64,000 nt of DNA from SHAN690 sp023262195 (GTDB lineage: Bacteria; Bacteroidota; Bacteroidia; Flavobacteriales_G; Salibacteraceae). This document shows, piece by piece, positions 9,332-17,769 of the stretch (positions within the stretch are counted from its first letter, which is position 1; each line of letters begins with the position of its first letter). The notes under the pieces were generated by a model. That model saw nothing but the letters and a program-made list of their open reading frames with translations, was not told the DNA's origin and did not search any database. Position numbers and translations under genes: made by a program. The DNA is taken from NCBI GenBank assembly GCA_038142005.1, contig JAYQJE010000001.1:1116001-1180000 (forward strand). The letters are read 5' to 3'.

Positions 9332-10032
9332 TTAAAACGGATTGGTTGCCCACACGGATAACTCAGGGATGAAACCTTTGTCTCTCATTTCAAGAATGGC
9401 TGCGATGGAATGAGCAATGTCTGCACCACCCAACTTATTGTCTTGTTCATCGCGCTCTTCGCGATTTTCAGCGGCAAAGGCGCTAGCCACTTCACTGGGG
9501 TTTACCAACGAAACTCTGATGTTGTATGGTCGAAGTTCTGCTTGCCAACACTGTGTCATTCCACGAACTGCAAATTTGGAAGCGGCATAGACCGTACCAG
9601 CAGCAAAACCTTTTTGGCTGGCCGTAGAACCAATATTTATGATGTTGCCATAGTTATTGGATTTAAATATTTCAGCAATCTCTTGAGTCAGAAGGTCAGT
9701 CCAAAAACATTGGTTGTATAAACACGCTGCATATCTTCTACATTGATGTCACCCAACTTTGAGAATGTACCGATCCCTGCATTGTTGATGAGTACATCTA
9801 CCCCGCCCAATAGTTTAATAGCCTCGTGAGCTTTCTCGGGAATCTTACCTAAATTGCCAATGTCGAAATGGAGACCAATGGCGCCTATATCTGCTGCTAC
9901 CGTATCCAGCTTGGCTTGATCACGTCCTGTGATTAAAACCTTTGCACCTTTAGATATTAAGAGTTTAGCGGTTTCTTTACCTATTCCTGAACTGCCACCA
10001 GTGACGATGATTTTTGCTTTGTCGAGTGTCAT
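9332..10032 (-). CDS. Short-chain dehydrogenase/reductase, one frameshift
   Basis: NAD(P)-dependent oxidoreductase of the classical SDR family, about 234 residues when joined. The first piece has the cofactor motif TGGSSGIG and the NNAG motif (LINNAGIGTF). The second has the active-site sequence STASQKGFAAGTVYAASK, with Ser, Tyr and Lys in the usual spacing. The frame breaks near 9694, where restoring one C on the coding strand gives VFGLTLLTQEI. Substrate cannot be told from sequence. It starts only three bases after the aspartokinase stop, so both probably share a transcript. Confidence 0.85.
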
Positions 10033-10035
10033 AAT

Positions 10036-11301
10036 TTACTTTTTCGAGTGATCACGCATTAACATACGCAGCGTGTGTCTTGTTTTTTGCTGGAGTAGAA
10101 TTTCTTTGCCCGAGGCAAGCTCATTTGCAATTTTTTCGTTGAAATGGCGAATGGTCAGTAATTCCAATCCTTCATTATAACGCACTTCATAATCGTTTTG
10201 AAGGTCTGATATTAGTTCTCCAAGCCTGCTTTTGTCTGCATCAACGCTTACTGAGAAGCTTATGGCAGAGTTTTGCATGGTATTGATTTTCATGCGATGG
10301 TTTGAAAATCGCTGAAATAAATCACTGATGTGCTCCTCCACAATAAAACTGAAATCTTTGGCCGAAATGCTAATTAGAACTTGGTTCTCCTTAAAAATAT
10401 AACTCGCAATCTTGCTGTCTTCGGAGGTGTTGGTGTTGATTAAGGTGCCATCACTTTCTGGATGTATAAAGCTTTTTATCCATAGTGGAATTTCTTTGTT
10501 TTCGAGCGGTTTGATTGTTTTGGGATGGATAACACTAGCACCATAGTAGCTCAACTCCACAGCCTCTCGGTAGCTAATGTTTGGCAACAGCTCTGCGTTA
10601 TTAAAGTATTTCGGGTCAGCGTTGAGCACGCCATCAACATCTTTCCAAATGATCACAGCTTTGGCGTCTAAACAATAGGCAAAGATGGCCGCGCTGAAGT
10701 CCGATCCCTCTCTTCCCAACGTAGTCATGCGGTTATGGTCGCCACCCCCAATAAAACCTTGGCTAACCACAATGTCAGATTTCTTCCATTCCCATGCACT
10801 CACTACACGTTGTTGAGTAAGGTCCCAATTTATGGAGGCTGCCCGATAATTATTGTCTGTATGAATGAGCTTGCGCGCATCGAGCCAGTCATTCTTCATG
10901 CCTTGATCGTTTAGAAAGGCGGAGATGATCTTGGTCGATAAAATTTCACCGAGCGAGACGATTTGATCATAGAGAAAGTCATAGTTGCCATCGGTATCAG
11001 CTTCAAGAAAAGCAAAAGCATAAGTCCTGATTTTTTCCAAAGCCGTATGTGCATCGCATTTTTCGGAAATCAATGAGCTTAAGAGTTGTTCATGTTCATC
11101 AAAAACCGCTTCGAGTAGCGGTGTCCAATCTTCATCTGCCGTATATGCTTGAACCGCAGCTTCCAGCTTATTCGTGGTTTTTCCAATGGCACTGACTACC
11201 ACGAAAAGCTCATCATCTTGGTGGTTAGAAATGATGGAATGAAGATTCCTTATTCCATCAGCATCTTTGACTGAAGCCCCTCCGAATTTGAACACTTTCA
11301 T
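10036..11301 (-). CDS. lysC: Aspartokinase
   Basis: Phosphorylates aspartate, the first step to lysine, threonine and methionine. About 421 residues, monofunctional. The kinase domain opens with the signature VFKFGGASVKD, followed by conserved VVSQGFIGG and TTLGREGSDFSAA blocks. The C-terminal region (from about residue 290) has ACT-like regulatory sequence. I chose MKVFKFGG (ATG at 11301) because upstream codons in the same frame do not fit the family. The SDR gene follows closely on the same strand. Confidence 0.92.
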   Translation of the reverse strand: MKVFKFGGASVKDADGIRNLHSIISNHQDDELFVVVSAIGKTTNKLEAAVQAYTADEDWTPLLEAVFDEHEQLLSSLISEKCDAHTALEKIRTYAFAFLEADTDGNYDFLYDQIVSLGEILSTKIISAFLNDQGMKNDWLDARKLIHTDNNYRAASINWDLTQQRVVSAWEWKKSDIVVSQGFIGGGDHNRMTTLGREGSDFSAAIFAYCLDAKAVIIWKDVDGVLNADPKYFNNAELLPNISYREAVELSYYGASVIHPKTIKPLENKEIPLWIKSFIHPESDGTLINTNTSEDSKIASYIFKENQVLISISAKDFSFIVEEHISDLFQRFSNHRMKINTMQNSAISFSVSVDADKSRLGELISDLQNDYEVRYNEGLELLTIRHFNEKIANELASGKEILLQQKTRHTLRMLMRDHSKK

Positions 11302-11400
11302 TTGACGAAAATGCTTGAATAATTCGAGCTTTTCAATCGAAGATGAAAAAGTAAACCACACACAAGCGTCAATAGCGTTAGGGTGGTTTTATCTGAAATA

Positions 11401-11427
11401 AAAAAGGCCACTAAGATGTGGCCTTTT
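11401..11427 (-). terminator. Rho-independent terminator of the 5'-nucleotidase gene
   Basis: An inverted repeat AGGCCAC / GTGGCCT with a six-base loop, flanked by an A run on one side and a T run on the other, lies 20 bases past the nucleotidase stop. It can work on both strands. Confidence 0.8.
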
Positions 11428-11446
11428 CTCTATCTGTAGGCTGCTG

Positions 11447-13494
11447 TTAATGGACGAGGAACTTCTGAACGTGTGTTCCTGAGTCCTTATCACTAATCTG
11501 AATTAGGTAAGCACCCTCATTGTATCCGTCAATTGAAACTTCTACCAATTGAGCATTGTTCTGAATTGTTCTTTCATGCACTACCCGGCCAGCGATGTCA
11601 ATGATTCGCATTGTTTTTTCTTGAGCGCTCATTTCTGAAAACTGAAGATAAAGCACCTCAGATGCAGGATTAGGATACAGGTTAAATCCACCATTTTTTA
11701 ATGAAGCATCTGATATTCCCAATGCACCTCCAACTACAATTCTTCCTTCTCCTCCTTCAGGATACATTGCCGTTGAAATGGTCCCATTTAATTCTTCCAC
11801 TATGTAATTGTAAAGTGCTCGTTGATAGGTCACACCTACAGGCGTATAATTCAGATCAGCCAATGGATACTGATCACCACCACCTGCGGTAAACTTTACT
11901 ACAGCAAGATTGATATTTGGGGCGCCATCAACAAGGTTTCCTTCACTAACAATTTGAGTGCTGTCATCATCATTTAGCGTGATACTCCAAATTCGTTCAC
12001 CTTCGGTAACAACGTTACCTTCAAGATCATATTCGAGTGATGGACGCAATGAGTCCCAGTGAATTGTAAATCCGGATACTTGCGCAAAACGACCGCTTCC
12101 GTCATTAGCACCACCAGCTAAGGCTGATACAGAGTTTTCCATGATTTCTTTGAATCTTGCTGGAGTTATATCCTCAACGATTCCTACGAAGTTTGAAAAT
12201 GGAAGCGCTTGAAAAGTGGCTAGTTCAGAATAATCGCCTGTAGGAAGGATTGTATTATTTCGGATTCCTCCACCGTTTTGAATAGCCACATGTGCTTCGG
12301 GTAGACCAAAATCTGCAGCATTTTCATTAGCAGTCCATAATAGGGCATCTGAGATAAGGTTTCCGTAATTGGTTTCTTTCGATCGTACGCTTGTTCTTAA
12401 TCCGTCTAGTTCAATCTCAGTAGTCGCGATGATATTTGACGCTAAGTTGGCTTGATATTCTGCAATAGGCTCTACAACATCACTTAATAGATAAGGATCC
12501 GATGCGATGCCATCTTCTGCAGCAACACGGACCAAACTTGATCCTGTATCTACGGATGTAATGTTTCCGTTTCCATCAAAATCTAGGGTAAGTCGACCTA
12601 TATATTTATACTCTCCTGGCGTAGTCACAACGTACACATCGTCACCATTTTCGTCTTCAACAACCAATGGATATGGTCCTAAAAGGTGTTGCCACCTGCA
12701 GTGTCAATAGGTACCAAAGGAGTTCCTTCAGATCCTAAAAGTTCATCTCCTCCTCCTGCAATTACTACATCGATGCCAGTCAGTGATGCTATAAGAGCGG
12801 TGTCTTCTTCAAGTCCTTGTAGGTGACTGATTAGTATGATTACGTCCACCCCAGCCGTTTCAAGCGCATCAACTTCGTCTTGTACTGCTCCCGCAATATC
12901 AGGATCGATACCAACAGCTCCAGGCGATGAAATGGATGCAAGCGATTTAGTAGTCGCACCGATTATACCAATGTCATTTCCATTTACTGTAACAGTCGTA
13001 CTGGCGGCAATTCTTCCGGCAGTAACGTGCGATTGAAGTGAAGACTCTGCACTAAAATCTAGATTTGAGCTTAAAAAAGGAGTAGCCTCAATATCGTTTA
13101 CTTCTCCAACAAGCCTTGCTAGTACTTCTGGACCGAAATCAAAGTCATGATTACCAAGGCAAATGGCATCATAATCTAGTGCTCCGAGGGCTTCAGAATC
13201 ATACAATGGAAGACCGCTTGCACGATTTAAGCCGGCTGTGAATGCGGTTCCTGCAAGGTAATTATCGCCCGATGATAAGGTGATGTGTGAATTGCCTGCA
13301 TTGCTGGCCTCTACTCTTAGACTATCGAGTAAGGTCTTAAAACGCGCAACGCCTCCATAATCTTCAAACCCCTCGCCTGCATTTACGAGTTTGGATTCGC
13401 CATCATTATTATGGAAAATGGTTAATGAAAACTGTCCCTGCGCAATGATTGTACAAAGCGTTAGGGAGAGCAATAAAAAGTAATTTTTGTTCAT
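11447..13494 (-). CDS. Secreted 5'-nucleotidase (UshA-like) with T9SS sorting domain, one frameshift
   Basis: Exported metallophosphoesterase of about 680 residues when joined. It has a signal peptide (MNKNYFLLLSLTLCTIIAQG), then the calcineurin-like metal motifs IFHNNDGES, LSSGDNYLAG, CLGNHDFDFG and ILISHLQG, and the 5'-nucleotidase C-terminal domain with QNGGGIRNN and FQALPFSNFVG. A type A T9SS sorting domain of about 80 residues starts FNLYPNPASE and ends QKFLVH, so the enzyme is predicted to reach the cell surface or medium to recover phosphate or nucleosides. The frame breaks at 12685, where one extra C restores GNTLLGPYPLVVEDE. Confidence 0.9.
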
Positions 13495-13650
13495 GATTCC
13501 TCTGGTTTATTTGTTGGGTACAAAGGTTTTATGTTGGGAATCATGTGTGTGTTATTCCATATTTACTCTTTGCTTATGCTTCTGATTACTTAATGTTTTT
13601 GAAATTAAGGTTGAGTTAATTCTGATTTGTATCTACGTCAGAATGTTTAA

Positions 13651-14109
13651 CTAGGGATTAAAGTACAACCGGCCATTAACCCACGATTCATCCAAGGTGG
13701 CATTGTACTTTTTATAGAAGTCAATGGCTAAGTTATTCCAATCGAGTACCTGCCAACCGAATTGGCGTAGCCCTTCTGCTCTAGTTCTTTTGATCAACGC
13801 TTCAAAGAGCTTACCGCCAATACCTAGTCTGCGATGTTGTTTCGTGACAATTAAGTCTTCCAAGTAGATGTACTTTCCTCTCCACGTGCTGTAGCAGTAA
13901 TAGAATATGGCGGTGCCCACTACTATTCCATCGTGTTCAGCAACAATAAATTCAAAGGCTGAATCTGTACCAAAAGCATCATTCATCAACACTTCTTCCG
14001 AAATGACTACCGCATTGGGTTCTTTCTCATAGGCCGCTAATTCCTTAATTAAGTTTAGAATGGAAGGAATGTCTTCACGTTTTCCTGAACGAACAAGGAT
14101 ATGCTCCAT
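13651..14109 (-). CDS. GNAT acetyltransferase, diamine acetyltransferase-like
   Basis: 152-residue GCN5-related N-acetyltransferase. The start RSGKREDIPSILNLIKELA, the segment FYYCYSTWRGKYIYLEDL and the acetyl-CoA loop RRLGIGGKLFEAL resemble the spermidine/spermine acetyltransferase (SAT1-type) branch, as do WQVLDWNNLAIDFYKKY and the trailing W. Polyamine acetylation is therefore plausible but not proven. Five bases separate it from the VOC gene upstream, so it is probably the last gene of that operon. Confidence 0.8.
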   Translation of the reverse strand: MEHILVRSGKREDIPSILNLIKELAAYEKEPNAVVISEEVLMNDAFGTDSAFEFIVAEHDGIVVGTAIFYYCYSTWRGKYIYLEDLIVTKQHRRLGIGGKLFEALIKRTRAEGLRQFGWQVLDWNNLAIDFYKKYNATLDESWVNGRLYFNP

Positions 14110-14114
14110 TGGAC

Positions 14115-14489
14115 CTATATATGCTGGTCAATCAATATTGGATTACCATCCGGATCAATCACAGCAAAGCTTGTTGGTCCAGCATCAGAATCCGCAGTAG
14201 TCGATTGCTCCGTTTCAAGCCCAGCAGAATTTAGTTGAACTTCAATTTTTCGTGTGTCATCAAACTCTTCTATGGTATTTGCATCACTGTCCCAACCTTG
14301 GTTGAAGGTGAGGAGGTTTCCTTCAAATATTCCTTGAAATAGCCTGATTAATGTCGTTTCATTTTTCATAATCAAGAAGTTGTGTTCTTCGTTTCCACCA
14401 AATTCTTTGAATCCGAGTTTTTCGTAAAATGCTTTTGATTTAGCGAGATCTTTTACGCTAAGACTGAGTGAGAAGGCTCCTAATTTCAT
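14115..14489 (-). CDS. VOC superfamily (glyoxalase/bleomycin-resistance fold) protein
   Basis: 124 residues with the VOC fold signature: SLSVKDLAKSKAFYEKLGF at the start and FAVIDPDGNPILIDQ near the end. It is a small metal-dependent or ligand-binding protein, substrate unknown. Its ATG overlaps the stop of the DUF4199 gene by four bases, and a LuxR-type regulator lies just beyond. This VOC/DUF4199/LuxR arrangement recurs in Bacteroidota as far as I recall. Confidence 0.85.
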   Translation of the reverse strand: MKLGAFSLSLSVKDLAKSKAFYEKLGFKEFGGNEEHNFLIMKNETTLIRLFQGIFEGNLLTFNQGWDSDANTIEEFDDTRKIEVQLNSAGLETEQSTTADSDAGPTSFAVIDPDGNPILIDQHI

Positions 14490-15046
14490 GCGGTTTGATT
14501 TTGTGTGGTTTGTGGATTTTTATTCTTCAATATGATGGAAAATGTCAAGGCGCTAATTAAGGATATAATCAACCCAACTGGAAAAATTTCCATCATGGTG
14601 ATAAAGAATCGATAGGCAAAGTTACTTTGGTATGTTTCCATCATTGCCGCATTTTCATCCAGAACTTTTGCAATTTCCTCCGCATCTCTTCCTTCCTTTT
14701 CGAGTGCTTGTTTGGTGTATTCTTGATACGCCTCGGCAAAGTTGATATCAAGTACACTCGTGTATGCCTCCCAAGATGTTGCATAAAGTACGGAAGCGAT
14801 AAGACTAATGTATAGTCCTATAAGAAATGCCTTGCCAAAGGGAATACTGCCATTCAAATGGCGGTCGCGATAAGACTTAACGGCAAAAAACACAGTAGAG
14901 AAAGCAACGATCATGGTGATGTAACCGATAAGTTGACTTCCTTTCATCTGCTCTGGTGAAAAGTCTCCTGTTGGATTCATAATCCAAAACATGGCACTGG
15001 GAATGATGCCTGCAATTAGTCCAAAAATTAGTACTGTCTTTTTCAT
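14486..15046 (-). CDS. DUF4199 membrane protein
   Basis: About 186 residues with four predicted membrane helices, near residues 3-20, 35-53, 72-92 and 153-175. The acidic stretch between the third and fourth contains NFAEAYQEYTKQALEKEG. This pattern matches the DUF4199 family of Bacteroidota inner-membrane proteins of unknown function. I chose ATG 15046 (MKKTVLIFGL); the longer frame starts nine codons earlier. It overlaps the VOC gene by four bases and follows the LuxR gene, suggesting joint regulation. Confidence 0.8.
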   Translation of the reverse strand: MKKTVLIFGLIAGIIPSAMFWIMNPTGDFSPEQMKGSQLIGYITMIVAFSTVFFAVKSYRDRHLNGSIPFGKAFLIGLYISLIASVLYATSWEAYTSVLDINFAEAYQEYTKQALEKEGRDAEEIAKVLDENAAMMETYQSNFAYRFFITMMEIFPVGLIISLISALTFSIILKNKNPQTTQNQTA

Positions 15047-15153
15047 GGTGATTATTTTTTGTTTCAGGGCCAAAGCAAATATGGATGTGCTAAAAGACCC
15101 TCATACTTTTAGGTGATTTTGGGCATTTAAGACCATATCACCCCTTTGTATTA

Positions 15154-15582
15154 CTAGGCAATAATATGCCATTGCTTTGCCAATTGCACGGCCTGTGTGC
15201 GCCTTTGCGCTCCTAGTTTAGTGTATAGTGACGATGTGTGTGTTTTGACTGTGTTTTTTGAGATAAATAGTTTTTCAGCAATTTCCTGGTTTGAAAGTCC
15301 TTCTGCCAGTAGCTCGAGTACTTCAATTTCTCGAGTACTTAGCCCCAGATCCTCAATTTTTTGGTCGTTTTTGACAAAATCAGCGTTTTGAATCACCAAA
15401 GCGGGTTGTGGCTTTGTAAACTTTAGTCCCATCCAAATACCCAATGCTGCGCAGGCTATGGCAATGATGGAAATGTAGATTTCAAGCGAAATATCGGACA
15501 CGATAAAACGGTATTCAAACCATTTAAAAAGCAGAATGACCAACCCAATTACACCACCATATGCCAGAATAGTTTTCTTCAC
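15154..15582 (-). CDS. Membrane-anchored LuxR-type transcriptional regulator
   Basis: 142 residues. Two hydrophobic segments at about 5-20 and 33-55 precede a GerE/LuxR DNA-binding domain: LSTREIEVLELLAEGLSNQE, then IAEKLFISKNTVKTHTSSLY and KLGAQRRTQAV. There is no receiver or ligand-binding domain, so the DNA-binding domain is tethered to the membrane. It heads the LuxR-DUF4199-VOC-GNAT run and probably controls it. The signal is unknown. Confidence 0.85.
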   Translation of the reverse strand: MKKTILAYGGVIGLVILLFKWFEYRFIVSDISLEIYISIIAIACAALGIWMGLKFTKPQPALVIQNADFVKNDQKIEDLGLSTREIEVLELLAEGLSNQEIAEKLFISKNTVKTHTSSLYTKLGAQRRTQAVQLAKQWHIIA

Positions 15583-15648
15583 TGAATCAAATGTATATTT
15601 CCATACTTTTAGTCGACCTATAACTTGAATTACTAAGCTATTTAAACC

Positions 15649-16731
15649 ATGAAAAGACTCGTATTATCCGTTTTACTCATTCCTGTTTTGATCGTTTCTT
15701 GCAGCCAGGGGAATGACGATGATAACTCTGAAAGTGTTGATGCGAAAGCTCATGAGCGATATGACGCGTTGCTCGATGAGAAGCGTAGCCAGTTTGCCGC
15801 TTTACCAGAAAGGGCAGATAATCCGGAAAATTCAACCACTCCAGCGAAAATTAAGCTTGGGCACGCGCTGTATTTTGACACGAGGCTTTCGCTCACCGGA
15901 AACAACAGTTGCAATGGTTGCCACAACTTAAAGACATATGGTGTAGATAACCTTCCTACAAGTCCGGGAGATGCAGGCGAAAATGGCGATCGCAATTCTC
16001 CTACTACGCTAAATGCTGCGCTGCACGATAGTCAGTTTTGGGACGGTAGAATGAAAGATGTTGAAGAGCAGGCTGGCGGACCGGTTTTAAACCCTGTGGA
16101 GATGAATATGCCAAATGAGGCGGAAGTGGAGCGAAGGCTAAGCCAAATTCCGATCTATCAAGATTTATTTGCTGCCGCCTATCCAGATGAGGCTAATCCA
16201 TTTACCTATACCAATATGAGAAATGCCATTGGCGTTTTTGAACGTCAATTGCTTACTCCATCAAGGATTGATGATTATCTCAAAGGCGACAAAGATGCTC
16301 TGACTCTAAAAGAAAAGAAAGGAATGCTGTCTTTTGCCTTGATTGGATGCACCACATGTCATAACGGTGCATTGCTTGGCGGTAATCAATTGCAGCGGTT
16401 TGGCGTGCACAAGCCTTACTGGGAGGCTACTGGATCTGAGCATATTGATGGAGGTCTATTTGAGCAAACTAAAGATTCATTTGACCTGTATATGTTCAAG
16501 GTTCCTTCACTGAGGAATATAACAGAGACGCATCCGTATTTTCATGATGGCAGCGTTGCAAACCTCAGAGAGGCGGTAGAGATTATGGCTGAAGTTCAGT
16601 TGGATTATAAAATGAATAAGGATGAGGTCAATAATGTGGTGGCGTTTCTCGAAGCATTAAAAGGCGAGGTGCCAGAACAGTATCAATCTAGTCCGCTAGC
16701 TGCTTCTGAGCCGGAGCCGATGGAAGAGTAG
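15649..16731 (+). CDS. Di-haem cytochrome c peroxidase family lipoprotein
   Basis: 360 residues with a lipoprotein signal (MKRLVLSVLLIPVLIVSC). Two c-type haem motifs are visible: CNGCH near residue 89 and CTTCH near residue 235. The conserved FWDGRMKDVEEQAGGPVLNP and VPSLRNITETHPYFHDG are typical of the MauG/CcpA family, which reduces H2O2 or carries out related periplasmic oxidations. The last 44 bases overlap the 3' end of the convergent Ycf48-like gene. Confidence 0.9.
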   Translation: MKRLVLSVLLIPVLIVSCSQGNDDDNSESVDAKAHERYDALLDEKRSQFAALPERADNPENSTTPAKIKLGHALYFDTRLSLTGNNSCNGCHNLKTYGVDNLPTSPGDAGENGDRNSPTTLNAALHDSQFWDGRMKDVEEQAGGPVLNPVEMNMPNEAEVERRLSQIPIYQDLFAAAYPDEANPFTYTNMRNAIGVFERQLLTPSRIDDYLKGDKDALTLKEKKGMLSFALIGCTTCHNGALLGGNQLQRFGVHKPYWEATGSEHIDGGLFEQTKDSFDLYMFKVPSLRNITETHPYFHDGSVANLREAVEIMAEVQLDYKMNKDEVNNVVAFLEALKGEVPEQYQSSPLAASEPEPMEE

Positions 16732-17767
16732 CACAGCCCATTTTACCGTTTCGGCCAACCCCAATAATACGATCACCAACGATCACGCAGCTGAAAAAGC
16801 CTTGGTCAGATAAAGTCTGCCAGCTTTTACCTGCATCATAGGAGATATCAGTGCCGCTTCGTCCTGTGGCAATAGCCACTGTTTCTCTATCAGAAAATGC
16901 CACACAAGAGCGGTATCCAGCAGGCGTTGGGTAGGGTAAATGCCATGTTAAGCCACCATCAGTGGTATATGCGGCATTGCGAGTGCTATTGGTAGAATCA
17001 ATATAGTCGCCACCCACGATAATTCCGATGGAATTGTTTGAGAAAGCCATGGAAAAAATTCCGGCACTTGGTGCGCTTCTTAATGGGGTCGATGCACTAT
17101 TCCAAGTTGAGTCTTTGAATGACAATACGCGCGAAGCTGATCCTCCCGTGGCAATGAATGATTTTGATTTTGTCGTGACAATACCAGTACCGCTAGCTGC
17201 AAATCCTGCTTCACCTTTGCTCATTTGTGGAGCACTAAGCGAATCTATGGCGACCCATGTTTGCCCTGAATCATTGGATGTAAGCAGCGTCATACGACCA
17301 TTGATTGCGTCACCGTAAGCCATGCCGTTTACACCATAAAAATCCATTCCGTCAAAGAATATTCTTCGATTGGTGTCCTCATAGCTCAGGCTCCATTTTT
17401 TGCCACCATCATTGGTCCAAAATATTTTTACTCCATTTCCCGAACTCATCACGGCAGCATGACTCGCATCAAACCCCTCTATATCACGAAAGTCGACACC
17501 GATACAGTTTGGTACAGCGTGTGACGTCCAAGTATCCCCGGAGTCATTACTGCGCAGTACTTCTCCATCAGTTCCGCTGGCCCAGATAATGCCATCGGTG
17601 GTGGCGTCTAAACCCCTAAGGTGAGCGCTTGTGACACGCTCCACCGTTTCCCACACAAACGCATTTGCATCATTTTGTACCTTATCATTTCTTGACGCGG
17701 CTTGATCACATGCCCAAAGTGTAGTTACAATGGAAAATGTGGCAATGATTGGTACTTTTCTTGACAA
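16688..17767 (-). CDS. Ycf48/BNR-like beta-propeller lipoprotein
   Basis: 359 residues. The N-terminus MSRKVPIIATFSIVTTLWAC has a lipobox-like end at Cys. The body contains repeated BNR/Asp-box units such as SNDSGDTWTS, TNDGGKKWSL, SNDSGQTWVA, TTDGGLTWHL and SYDAGKSWQT, so a seven-bladed propeller of the Ycf48/photosystem-assembly-like family is likely. Here it is a surface or periplasmic lipoprotein of unknown role. It follows the S9 peptidase by two bases and may be cotranscribed with it. Its 3' end overlaps the peroxidase gene on the other strand. Confidence 0.75.
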   Translation of the reverse strand: MSRKVPIIATFSIVTTLWACDQAASRNDKVQNDANAFVWETVERVTSAHLRGLDATTDGIIWASGTDGEVLRSNDSGDTWTSHAVPNCIGVDFRDIEGFDASHAAVMSSGNGVKIFWTNDGGKKWSLSYEDTNRRIFFDGMDFYGVNGMAYGDAINGRMTLLTSNDSGQTWVAIDSLSAPQMSKGEAGFAASGTGIVTTKSKSFIATGGSASRVLSFKDSTWNSASTPLRSAPSAGIFSMAFSNNSIGIIVGGDYIDSTNSTRNAAYTTDGGLTWHLPYPTPAGYRSCVAFSDRETVAIATGRSGTDISYDAGKSWQTLSDQGFFSCVIVGDRIIGVGRNGKMGCATLPSAPAQKQLAD

Positions 17768-17769
17768 GG

